A stretch of DNA of 38,995 nt, from the NCBI GenBank assembly GCA_020057245.1, contig JAGVGD010000077.1:1-38995 (forward strand). Reading direction: 5' to 3'. The position numbers were made by a program, and so were the translations under genes. The notes beneath the pieces were generated by a model. It searched no databases and had not been told where the DNA came from. It saw nothing but the letters and a program-made list of their open reading frames with translations. The DNA is from Thiobacillus sp. (GTDB lineage: Bacteria; Pseudomonadota; Gammaproteobacteria; Burkholderiales; Thiobacillaceae). Below are positions 32,399 to 38,995 of the stretch, piece after piece (within the stretch, counting starts at the first letter, position 1; each line of letters begins with the position of its first letter).

Positions 32399-34969
32399 TC
32401 ACAGCGTCGCCAGGAAGGCGATCAGCGCGTTCTTGTCGGCATCGCTCAAGTCTTCGCCGAAGCGGTGACCGTCGTTTTCGATTTCCGCGCTGCACGAGGC
32501 ATACACCTGCCACAGCGCGGGTGTGCGGGCGCGCGCTTCCTTCACCACGTCGACCAGCCGGTTGGGATCGGACACGATGGCCTTGCCGATGGCCTGCATC
32601 TCGGCCGCAAGCTTTTGAGCCTCGGCGGCGGGCAGTACGGTGGCGAGCCGCACTTCGAGTTCGGCCGGTTTCAGCTTGGCACGCACCAGATCGACGATGA
32701 AATCCTTGTGGCGGAAGTTGCCGACGTTGCCCGCGGTTGCGCCCGCCGGCACCCGCACAGTGAAGCCGACCAGGCGTTTTTCCTCCTGGCCGTCGAAGAT
32801 GCGCGGGCCGATGTCGAGCACGATGTCCTCGTCCACCTTGGTTGCCTTGGGAATGCGTTTCGACGGGTTGAGCAGATCCTGCATCGACGCGACGTAGAGC
32901 TTGAAGCGGCCGTCGACCGAGGGATCGTATTTCCAGCACGCCGGCTGCCTGTCCTTTGCCAGCGGCGGATTGCCCGGCTGGCTCGTGTCCACATAACTGG
33001 AGCGGTACAACTCGTAGGCGTTGGTCTTGTCACCGCCCCAGCCGCACAGTTCGGGGCCGACCGCGTTGTTGTGCAGGAAGGGGGCGTGCGCCCACAGGTT
33101 GACCAGCGAGACGTTGCGGTAGTAGCCGCGCCCGCCGTCGTGCGGTTCGAGGATGCCGGATACGGTCTTGCGCGCGTGGTAATCCTCGTCGGCGAACTGC
33201 TCCCAGACGTGGCCGCGCAGGTGGTTGGAATGCAGCGAACGGCAGCGGTAGGTGCCGACTTCGGTGACCGGCGTCGGTACGTCGTTGCCCAGCCAGTCGG
33301 CGCGCAGGCCGCTCTTGCTGTCGATGGCGCGGAAGTCGACCGTTTCGAACGGCGGCTTGCCGCTGGAATGGCAACGCGCGCAGTTGGCGACGAATACCTG
33401 CTGGCCGCGCGAGACCGCGTCCTTGCCGAAATTGCTTTCGAGGTCGCGCACCAGGTCGGTCTGCACGTAGGGTGTTTGTTTCTGGTTCGCGCGTGCCTCG
33501 ACCAGGTCTTTGGCCTGACCTTCGGGGGCGGTCAGGAAGAAATCGAGCAGGTTGGGCAGCCGGTCTTCGATGGCGCGGAAGTTGGGGCAGTCGCGCCGGC
33601 ATTGACCGATGTCGAACGGCGTCTGACCGAAGTTGCGCGCCTGCGGGTCGAGCTGGCGCAGGTCGGTGAGGTGGTTGACCCAGCACTGTTCGGAGCACGA
33701 GCCGATGTTGAAATACACGCGCTGGATCGCGCCGAGCGCGCCGATCGAATCGCCGCCGCCCTTGAGGATGTGGTGGACGGTTTCAGTCTTGAGGGATTTT
33801 TCCCAGCACTTGCCGGGTTTGCCGGGTTCGCACCAGCAGGTCGATTCTTTCGCGCCGGTCGGGCACGCTGCTGCCTTGCGCCAGCGGTTGACTTTTTCAT
33901 TGGCGAAAACGGGCCGCTGCGCGGTGTTGATGAGCGCATTGATGGTGCCGGCGTTGTTCACCTGGTCGTTTGGAATCGCCGAGGTGTCCGAGGTGCCGGG
34001 ACGCGCGTGGGAGAAAATCTGCCACAGCAGGTCGTCGTGCGGCATGCCGGAGATCAGCACTTCGGAGACACGGATGTACTGGTTGCCGACCAGGCCGGAG
34101 AGGTTTTCCCACTTCGGGTGTTCGGGATCGAGCGGCGGCTTGGCCGGGTTGAAGGCCACGTGGCACGAGGCGCACGCGGTGCCGATCAGGAAGGGCGGCT
34201 CGATCGAGGCGTCGGCCAGCTTGCGCACCTTGGCGTCGGCGCGTGCCGGATCGTTCGACAGTTTGCGGTTATAGCCTTCCCAGGTGCCGAGGTTGCCGTT
34301 GACCTGTTTCCATGCCGCCGGATCGAAGCGCGGGTTGGGAAATTTGCGGAAACCGAGTGCGCCGGTGGAGGTGCCGAAGGCGAGGTTGCAGCTATCTTCG
34401 CGGCCTTTCTGGTGGCCTTCTGGATCATTGGCGTTGACGCTGGCGTCCTCGAAGTCGCAGGCGGGGTCGCGATAGCCAGGCTTGCCGACGAACTTCAGCA
34501 ATTCCTGATCGCCAGGGCACCAGTCGAAGCCGTAGGTTTCCGCGTAGCTTTTTGCCGGACAGCCGTCCGATCCGGGTTTGCAGCATCCCGGATCGTTGAT
34601 CAGTCCCCAGGTCTTGAAGCGGGTGTCGCGCGCATCGCTGCGCAGCACGCCGAACCAGTCGATCAGCGCGGTGATGCGTTGCTGGAAAGTGTAGGTGTGG
34701 AAGCGCGCGTTACCGGCCGTGGCCTTGAACCAGATTTCGCGCCCGGCGCGTGCCGACGGCGACAGGCCGGCTTCGCCTTCGTGGAAGCCGGCGTCGCTGT
34801 AGGGCGATGCAGCATCGGGCAGCGCATCTGTGGCCGGGCTGGTTGCAGATTGCACAAGGACGGGTGTTGGCGGCACGGTAGCGAACGCGGCATCGGGTTG
34901 GTGTGTGAACCATGCCAGTACGGCAAGGCTTGCGATGCTGAAGAAACCTAACCAGGTCGATGTCTTCAT
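32399..34969 (-). CDS. Large cysteine-rich di-haem cytochrome c (856 aa)
   Basis: The N-terminal signal/anchor (about 5-22) is followed by a long Ala/Pro region. The two haem motifs are C266-A-S-C-H270 and C530-A-R-C-H534. The MauG/peroxidase-like layout ends with VNLWAHAPFLHNNAVGPELCGW, matching APYLHNGSVP in the RoxA-type paralogues downstream. By my count 18 further cysteines are present, many in close pairs (GCCKPGSDGC, CWCEPGKPGKC, CSEQC, CRRDC), which suggests a disulfide-stabilised extracytoplasmic protein. It is larger than RoxA (about 680 aa). The AGGAG ribosome site and ATG at 34969 are clear. It is separated from the patatin gene by 58 nt with a small hairpin. Confidence 0.8.
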   Translation of the reverse strand: MKTSTWLGFFSIASLAVLAWFTHQPDAAFATVPPTPVLVQSATSPATDALPDAASPYSDAGFHEGEAGLSPSARAGREIWFKATAGNARFHTYTFQQRITALIDWFGVLRSDARDTRFKTWGLINDPGCCKPGSDGCPAKSYAETYGFDWCPGDQELLKFVGKPGYRDPACDFEDASVNANDPEGHQKGREDSCNLAFGTSTGALGFRKFPNPRFDPAAWKQVNGNLGTWEGYNRKLSNDPARADAKVRKLADASIEPPFLIGTACASCHVAFNPAKPPLDPEHPKWENLSGLVGNQYIRVSEVLISGMPHDDLLWQIFSHARPGTSDTSAIPNDQVNNAGTINALINTAQRPVFANEKVNRWRKAAACPTGAKESTCWCEPGKPGKCWEKSLKTETVHHILKGGGDSIGALGAIQRVYFNIGSCSEQCWVNHLTDLRQLDPQARNFGQTPFDIGQCRRDCPNFRAIEDRLPNLLDFFLTAPEGQAKDLVEARANQKQTPYVQTDLVRDLESNFGKDAVSRGQQVFVANCARCHSSGKPPFETVDFRAIDSKSGLRADWLGNDVPTPVTEVGTYRCRSLHSNHLRGHVWEQFADEDYHARKTVSGILEPHDGGRGYYRNVSLVNLWAHAPFLHNNAVGPELCGWGGDKTNAYELYRSSYVDTSQPGNPPLAKDRQPACWKYDPSVDGRFKLYVASMQDLLNPSKRIPKATKVDEDIVLDIGPRIFDGQEEKRLVGFTVRVPAGATAGNVGNFRHKDFIVDLVRAKLKPAELEVRLATVLPAAEAQKLAAEMQAIGKAIVSDPNRLVDVVKEARARTPALWQVYASCSAEIENDGHRFGEDLSDADKNALIAFLATL

Positions 34970-34983
34970 GGTGCTCTCCTGTG

Positions 34984-35004
34984 TTCAGGGTGGACAGCCC
35001 TGAA
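34984..35004. other. Intercistronic hairpin
   Basis: TTCAGGG (34984-34990), loop TGGACAG, CCCTGAA (34998-35004) forms a 7-bp stem in the largest gap inside the operon, upstream of the 856-aa cytochrome gene. No U-tract; it could modulate processing or translation. Confidence 0.4.
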
Positions 35005-35027
35005 ACTTGGTCAACAATTGGGCGCTA

Positions 35028-37706
35028 TCAGGCAGGCTCGTCACGCTGTTCGCGCAGGATTTCGCACAGCCACGGCAGGATCGGGCCACTCTCGCCGGCC
35101 ATTTCCTGCCGCTGGATCGCTTCGAGAAGTGGTGCGTGGAAAACCGCTTTGCCGATGAGGTGCCCGAGCTTGCGATAGCTTTCGAACTGCGATTCGTCGA
35201 ACCACTGGTCAGCGGTCGATTCGTGCGGAAAGCCGGCGTGGGTGCATTTGTAGTTGAGCAGGTCGGCCGGCTCGGTACCGGTGAGGCGCGGCTTGATGTA
35301 GATCAGGTAGGCATCGGGGGCATCGGGATACATCACGCGACCGACCGCGGAATAGCCGCTTTCCAGATCGTTTGCGCAGATATCGATGACCACGCCAAAG
35401 TCGGCGTAGCACTTGCGGATGGCGTTGCCCAAGTCTTCGAACTGGTTTTCACCATCCTGCCCCGCATCGATGACGACCATGCAGGCACAGCGCCGGCGCA
35501 CCAGTTCGTAAATGCCCAGATTCTCGAAATGCCCGCCGTCGGACAGGTAGACGAATTTCGAGGTGAACCGGGTCAGGCCGAACAGTTCGCTCAGCAGATA
35601 GCTGCCGCCGAAGGGCGGATCGTGCAGCGTCCAGACATTGTCGTTCGCCGGATTCGGGCTCCAGTGGCCGAGGCGGACATTGAACACCGTCATCAGGAAG
35701 GTCAGCGCGGGCGAGCTGTGATAGCCCATGTTGGGCGAGGCGGCAGCGCCCGAGATCGCCATCGCCGATCCCATCCAGACCCCTTCCATGTATTGCGAAG
35801 TGGGGCGGTAATGGCTTAACAACAGGCCTTTTTCGTCGGGCAGGGTGAAGCTGTAGCCGGTGGCCATCGGCGTGAAGGCAAACGCGGCGGCGCGGCGTTG
35901 CTGCCAGGCGAGTTGCTTGCCGGAGACCAGATTCATCGCGGTGTTGAAGATGGGATAGGGGCGTTGGCATTGCGGCTTGCCGAGCGGTGCGTTGCACAGG
36001 CTGGCCAGCTTGAGGTCGTCGCGCGGGTCGAATCCGGTGAAAGGATGCGGAACACGCAGCTTGCACCGCGATGCGCCAAGGTAGCAGCGCACCAGGCGCT
36101 GACGGTAGAAGTGATAGATCGAGAACAGGTTGACGTCGACGCGCGAGGCCAGCGCGGCGGCGGCGCCCAGACTGCCCAGACACAACACTGCAATCCAGAA
36201 AACTCCGACGTGCTGGAAGTTGAAGGCTTCCTGATAGAGCACGTCGGGCAAGTAGGTGGATGTGCTGGCGTGATGCATGCATTGTTCGCAAAACACTGGC
36301 AGCATCAGCAGTTGATGCAGGCCCAGCGACAACACGCCGAGCAGGCCGACGATGAAAATATAAGGCACGACCTGGGCGATGCGGTCGCGCCAGGTCGGGC
36401 GGGTGTCGACGGACGTTTTTTCGCTCCGTCCGAGCAGCACGCCGGTCAGCGTGGACAGCGCCCAGGTCGCGCCGCCGGCGGCGATGAAGGCCTGCGGCGC
36501 CCAGCGGAAGAAGGCGGGCGCAATGTAGACGATGCTGAACAGGGCCGCCCATACCAGCGAAGCGAGCAATACCCAGCCGCCGAGGCGCGCCCACCACTCG
36601 CGCGAGTCGTGCGAAAAATAGCGTCCCATCAGGCCGATGTGGCCGACCACGGTGAGCGAGTAGAACTTCAGCAGCAGGGCGGTGGCGAGTGCCGAGGCGA
36701 TCCAGGAACCGCTGTAGCCATGGCCGATTTGCTGGATGTAGCCTGCCACCCTGGCGAACGCGGCGAACAGCAGGCCGCCGAGTGCGCCGGCCAGCAAAGC
36801 GAAGAGCGCCATCTGGATGATCCGTCCTGGCGAAAATTCGGGTTGTTCGCGATTGCGGCCGAGGAACCGGCCCAGCACCCAGCCCGCCAGCCAGGGTGGC
36901 ACGTAGATCAGCATGCCCCACAGCACCCAGCCCTTGAGCGTGATCTGATTGAGCTGGTCGGCGCCCGCGTAGAAGCCGTAGGCGATGAGCCAGGCCGACA
37001 GCAGTGCGGGCAGGACTACCAGGGCCAGTACGCCTCTTTGCTGGGTGAAAAAGGGACGCTTTTGATAAGCGCCCCGGCTGCCGAGGTTGAGGCCGATGAA
37101 CAGCATGGCAATAAAAATGCAGCCGATGCCGCCGGCGAACAGCGGGAGCAGATTGGCCGGCGCATGGGTTTGGCCGTTTTCCCAGCCGGTGAGCCAGCGC
37201 GCAAACCACACCAGCAGGCGCGGCAGCAGCAGCAAGCCGCCCAGTGCCAGCAGCAGCAGGGTGAGATTGAGGTAGAGATTGCGCAGATAGGTGGCGACCG
37301 CGGTGAGCGTGTCGGCCGAAAACAGACTGACCTGGGGGGTGAGGTAATTGCTGTAGCTGCGCAGGAAGCGGATTGCCGGGTTCTCCTCGCCGCCAGTCTT
37401 CAACTTGTCTTCGGCGTCCTCGATCCGGCCGTTGCACTTGATATGGATGAAGGCTGACAGCCAGCCGCCGATATAGCCGCCGCCCGATACGCACGACAGA
37501 TAGTCGAATTGCCGCAGCAACCGCAGTTCGGCCAGCGCCTGGGTGATGCCCAGATTGAAGGTGGCGCTGCGGATGCCGCCGCCGGAAAACGCCAGTCCCG
37601 TCAGTGGCCGCTCGGGGCCGTCGTTGCGGCCGTCGGGCTCGCGGATGGCGGCGCGCTCCTGCGCATGAACGCTGTGCCAGTCGAGCGAGGTCGGTGCGTC
37701 GGCCAT
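35028..37706 (-). CDS. Patatin-like phospholipase with inserted polytopic membrane domain
   Basis: From ATG 37706 the protein is 892 aa; a longer open frame upstream is shadow. The N-terminal patatin half has the oxyanion loop FSGGGIRS (40-47) and nucleophile S74 in LSCVSGGGYIGGW, where the usual first Gly of GxSxG is Cys72. The matching catalytic Asp, D723 in YLSDGGHFENLGIYEL, comes some 650 residues later. Between them lie nine or ten hydrophobic segments (about 148 to 520) and a C-x2-C-x-H-H motif (C473, C476). The two patatin halves probably meet on the same face of the membrane. Expected activity is release of acyl chains from lipids. There is no strong ribosome site, and the start is 5 nt after the 80-aa gene. 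Confidence 0.85.
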   Translation of the reverse strand: MADAPTSLDWHSVHAQERAAIREPDGRNDGPERPLTGLAFSGGGIRSATFNLGITQALAELRLLRQFDYLSCVSGGGYIGGWLSAFIHIKCNGRIEDAEDKLKTGGEENPAIRFLRSYSNYLTPQVSLFSADTLTAVATYLRNLYLNLTLLLLALGGLLLLPRLLVWFARWLTGWENGQTHAPANLLPLFAGGIGCIFIAMLFIGLNLGSRGAYQKRPFFTQQRGVLALVVLPALLSAWLIAYGFYAGADQLNQITLKGWVLWGMLIYVPPWLAGWVLGRFLGRNREQPEFSPGRIIQMALFALLAGALGGLLFAAFARVAGYIQQIGHGYSGSWIASALATALLLKFYSLTVVGHIGLMGRYFSHDSREWWARLGGWVLLASLVWAALFSIVYIAPAFFRWAPQAFIAAGGATWALSTLTGVLLGRSEKTSVDTRPTWRDRIAQVVPYIFIVGLLGVLSLGLHQLLMLPVFCEQCMHHASTSTYLPDVLYQEAFNFQHVGVFWIAVLCLGSLGAAAALASRVDVNLFSIYHFYRQRLVRCYLGASRCKLRVPHPFTGFDPRDDLKLASLCNAPLGKPQCQRPYPIFNTAMNLVSGKQLAWQQRRAAAFAFTPMATGYSFTLPDEKGLLLSHYRPTSQYMEGVWMGSAMAISGAAASPNMGYHSSPALTFLMTVFNVRLGHWSPNPANDNVWTLHDPPFGGSYLLSELFGLTRFTSKFVYLSDGGHFENLGIYELVRRRCACMVVIDAGQDGENQFEDLGNAIRKCYADFGVVIDICANDLESGYSAVGRVMYPDAPDAYLIYIKPRLTGTEPADLLNYKCTHAGFPHESTADQWFDESQFESYRKLGHLIGKAVFHAPLLEAIQRQEMAGESGPILPWLCEILREQRDEPA

Positions 37707-37711
37707 GGGGT

Positions 37712-37954
37712 TTACCAGACCATGATCGAGGTTTCGGCGGCCGCTTCCGCGTAATACAGGCGGAAGCCGATCTGATAGCGCCGGCCATTGATCAGGCGCA
37801 TGTCGATGCGCGCGCGCATGGCATCGACGGCGGGGTCGAACTGCCGGGGGTTCTGGATGGGCTGCGAGCAATAGCGGATGGCTGCAGGGTCGGTTTTTCC
37901 GGACGAAGGCTTGGCTTTGGATGAAAGTTTGGCGGTTTTGGGTGATTTGGCCAT
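37712..37954 (-). CDS. 80-aa basic protein, unknown
   Basis: The first 25 residues are Lys/Ser-rich and probably disordered (AKSPKTAKLSSKAKPSSGK). The rest holds a helix (FDPAVDAMRARIDM) and two strands (NGRRYQIGFRLYY, ETSIMVW). AGGAG lies 6 nt before the ATG, 9 nt after the amidase stop. No family recognised. The small, charged nature and tight coupling to the patatin gene suggest an accessory or inhibitor role. Confidence 0.65.
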   Translation of the reverse strand: MAKSPKTAKLSSKAKPSSGKTDPAAIRYCSQPIQNPRQFDPAVDAMRARIDMRLINGRRYQIGFRLYYAEAAAETSIMVW

Positions 37955-37963
37955 GGGGTTCTC

Positions 37964-38800
37964 CTAGGTGCCGAGCGGCACGAGATATTTGCTGTGGCAC
38001 CAGCCGACGATGTCCATCACGCCGTTGACTTCGCCCACCACGTCGACCTGCCACCACAGCCCTTGCTTCAGCAGCACTTCGACTTCGGTGCCGAGCGGCA
38101 AGGGCGTGCCTGGCAGCGCGGCGAAGTCGGGGCCGGCGCCGCTGCGCACAAACAGCCGGGCGGAGGTGCGGTAGCGCTCGGGGTGATCGTCGCTGCGGCC
38201 CATGAGGCGGGCGCGCACCGATTCCATCGGAAAATCCGGGCCCGGATCGACCTTGCGGCCCGGGGCGATGTCGTCGTGGCCCAGCACATCGGCGAGACCG
38301 TAGTGTTCGACCAGCGCCATCCCGCATTCCAGGGTGGCCAGGATTTGTTCAGGGGTGTAGGCGTGCCAGCCGCTGGGGGCGGCGCCGGGCGGTTCGTTCT
38401 TGTGGGGGGCGACGGTGACGTCGCGGTCCGGGTAGCTTTTGCGCGTGAGTTTGGATACCCACTTGCCGCCGCTGCGGATCAGGATGCCGGCATTGTCGAG
38501 TTCGATGCCGATGCTGTGGCGATTCAGTCCGGAATAATGGCCCCAGCGCGACTGGCCGGCGTGCCAGGCTTCGTGGTTGAACGGCACCATCTGGGTGACT
38601 CTGCCGTCGCGCGCAATCACCAGATGCGCGGAAACTTTGGATTTAGGATCGCGGAACCAGCCGATGGTCCCCGCTGCGCTGCTGCCACCGGTGTAGTGGA
38701 TGATCATGAAATGCGGCGCGATCGTCCTGCCCGCATGCGGGCTGGCAATGTACGCCGCCTGACCATCGTCTCGCATCAGACGGTGATTGCGGACTTTCAT
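37964..38800 (-). CDS. N-acetylmuramoyl-L-alanine amidase (amidase_2, AmpD type) with SH3-like C terminus
   Basis: The 278-aa protein has the amidase_2 fold (about 20-190). Zinc ligands are H35 in MIIHYTGG, H175 in GHDDIAPGRKVDPG and D185 of the same block; SAHLVIARDGRVTQMV and GLNRHSIGIELDNAG are also typical. The C-terminal 70 residues (LFVRSGAGPDFAALPG ... WWQVDVVGEVNG ... WCHSKYLVPL) look like a bacterial SH3 domain. No signal peptide is visible, as in AmpD. In this family it cleaves the amide between muramic acid and the stem peptide. It is the first gene of the long minus-strand operon, with a palindromic operator-like site 118-133 nt upstream of its start. Confidence 0.88.
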   Translation of the reverse strand: MKVRNHRLMRDDGQAAYIASPHAGRTIAPHFMIIHYTGGSSAAGTIGWFRDPKSKVSAHLVIARDGRVTQMVPFNHEAWHAGQSRWGHYSGLNRHSIGIELDNAGILIRSGGKWVSKLTRKSYPDRDVTVAPHKNEPPGAAPSGWHAYTPEQILATLECGMALVEHYGLADVLGHDDIAPGRKVDPGPDFPMESVRARLMGRSDDHPERYRTSARLFVRSGAGPDFAALPGTPLPLGTEVEVLLKQGLWWQVDVVGEVNGVMDIVGWCHSKYLVPLGT

Positions 38801-38917
38801 TGTGTTTTATCCCCCCTGTGATGGGCGCACCGCGCGGCGGGACGGGACAATCGCAGTTCAGACGTCAGCCGTGCGGTGTGTGGCTTTCACCATAGGGCAA
38901 TGTTTTTACGATTGATA

Positions 38918-38933
38918 TACAACTTTAGTTGTA
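38918..38933. promoter_or_regulatory. Operator-like palindrome upstream of the amidase-to-cupin operon
   Basis: TACAACT-TT-AGTTGTA is a perfect 7-2-7 inverted repeat in an AT-rich patch of an otherwise GC-rich leader. TACA...TGTA-type dyads are typical of BlaI/CopY-family winged-helix repressors, but the family is inference. A convincing -35/-10 pair for the operon is not evident to me. Confidence 0.45.
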
Positions 38934-38995
38934 GTCGGAGGGGGGGCAGGGTGGGTTGGAGGCGAAGCGCTGCGGGCCGTCGCGCGCCAGCAGCA

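Noticed and set aside
32291-34951. An 886-codon open frame on the plus strand antisense to the 856-aa cytochrome
   Set aside because: It is a shadow: the opposite strand encodes a coherent protein with a signal sequence, two CXXCH motifs and conserved blocks, while the plus frame shows only composition-driven repeats (His/Gln/Gly/Arg-rich) and no ribosome site.
37707-38327. N-terminal extension of the patatin gene to 38327
   Set aside because: It overlaps the amidase and 80-aa genes in another frame; ATG 37706 gives a normal patatin N terminus.
24216-38800. Interpretation as an anti-phage defence island (patatin plus protease)
   Set aside because: Patatins and proteases occur in defence systems, but there is no nucleotide cyclase, STAND ATPase, sensor or nuclease here, and the operon is dominated by exported haem proteins, which points to envelope chemistry.
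24216-38800. Type VI or toxin-delivery cluster (amidase, phospholipase)
   Set aside because: No VgrG, Hcp, PAAR, Rhs or immunity-like arrangement, and several genes lack export signals.
38941-38995. Possible gene end or start at the right edge
   Set aside because: Too short to judge; no start codon, ribosome site or recognisable peptide.

Overview
The window is about 39 kb of GC-rich (low-60s percent by eye), densely coding chromosomal DNA. Its gene set (CcmI, a Fur-controlled ferric-ion ABC importer, succinylase-type dapC/dapD, DUF3025, many c-type cytochromes, a large hybrid kinase and a MASE1-GGDEF-EAL protein) fits a betaproteobacterium of the Nitrosomonadales/Thiobacillus/Rhodocyclales type. 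That placement is inference from gene content and style, not a search. I see no rRNA, tRNA, CRISPR array, integrase or transposase gene.

Region 1 (1-14.9 kb) is mostly housekeeping and accessory metabolism. It opens with the 3' part of ccmI (c-type cytochrome maturation). On the minus strand follow a nitroreductase, a HIT/GalT-like nucleotidyl phosphorylase-like protein, a secreted DUF302 protein, a hybrid sensor kinase (HisKA-HATPase-REC-Hpt) and a three-gene ferric-iron ABC importer (SBP, permease, ATPase). A consensus-like promoter overlapped by a 7-1-7 Fur palindrome precedes the SBP gene. Two related inverted-repeat elements (2948-3060 and 6377-6614) sit in two short intercistronic junctions here. 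A rho-independent terminator lies between the SBP gene and the permease, overlapping the start of the permease reading frame. Then come HIRAN and EamA genes and a SpoIIAA-like gene on the plus strand. A 160-bp imperfect palindrome separates them from a minus-strand operon of proline iminopeptidase, CnoX-like thioredoxin and DUF3025.

Region 2 (15-19 kb) is a plus-strand signalling cluster: a tiny Rossmann-fold protein, a FIST sensor protein, an 87-residue unknown and a MASE1-GGDEF-EAL c-di-GMP enzyme. Region 3 (19.1-22.9 kb) holds dapC-dapD-membrane protein (lysine/diaminopimelate synthesis) on the minus strand, divergent from an EamA exporter plus a glyoxalase-fold gene. Region 4 (22.9-24.2 kb) is a visibly AT-richer patch with a TetR/NemR-like operator and one 2-oxoglutarate/Fe(II) oxygenase-like gene. 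It looks horizontally acquired.

Region 5 (24.2-38.8 kb) is the most unusual part: eleven tightly packed minus-strand genes, apparently one transcript. In order of transcription they are an AmpD-type amidase with an SH3-like tail, an 80-aa basic protein, a patatin-like phospholipase whose catalytic Ser and Asp are separated by a polytopic membrane domain, an 856-aa di-haem cytochrome, a lipoprotein, a secreted 528-aa di-haem cytochrome, a 59-aa protein, two paralogous membrane-anchored di-haem cytochromes of the RoxA/di-haem-peroxidase type, a papain-like protease fused to an alpha/beta hydrolase, and a secreted cupin. I recognise no described system with this composition. My working hypothesis is an envelope lipid release-and-oxidation pathway: the patatin frees acyl chains and RoxA/oxylipin-synthase-like di-haem proteins oxygenate them.
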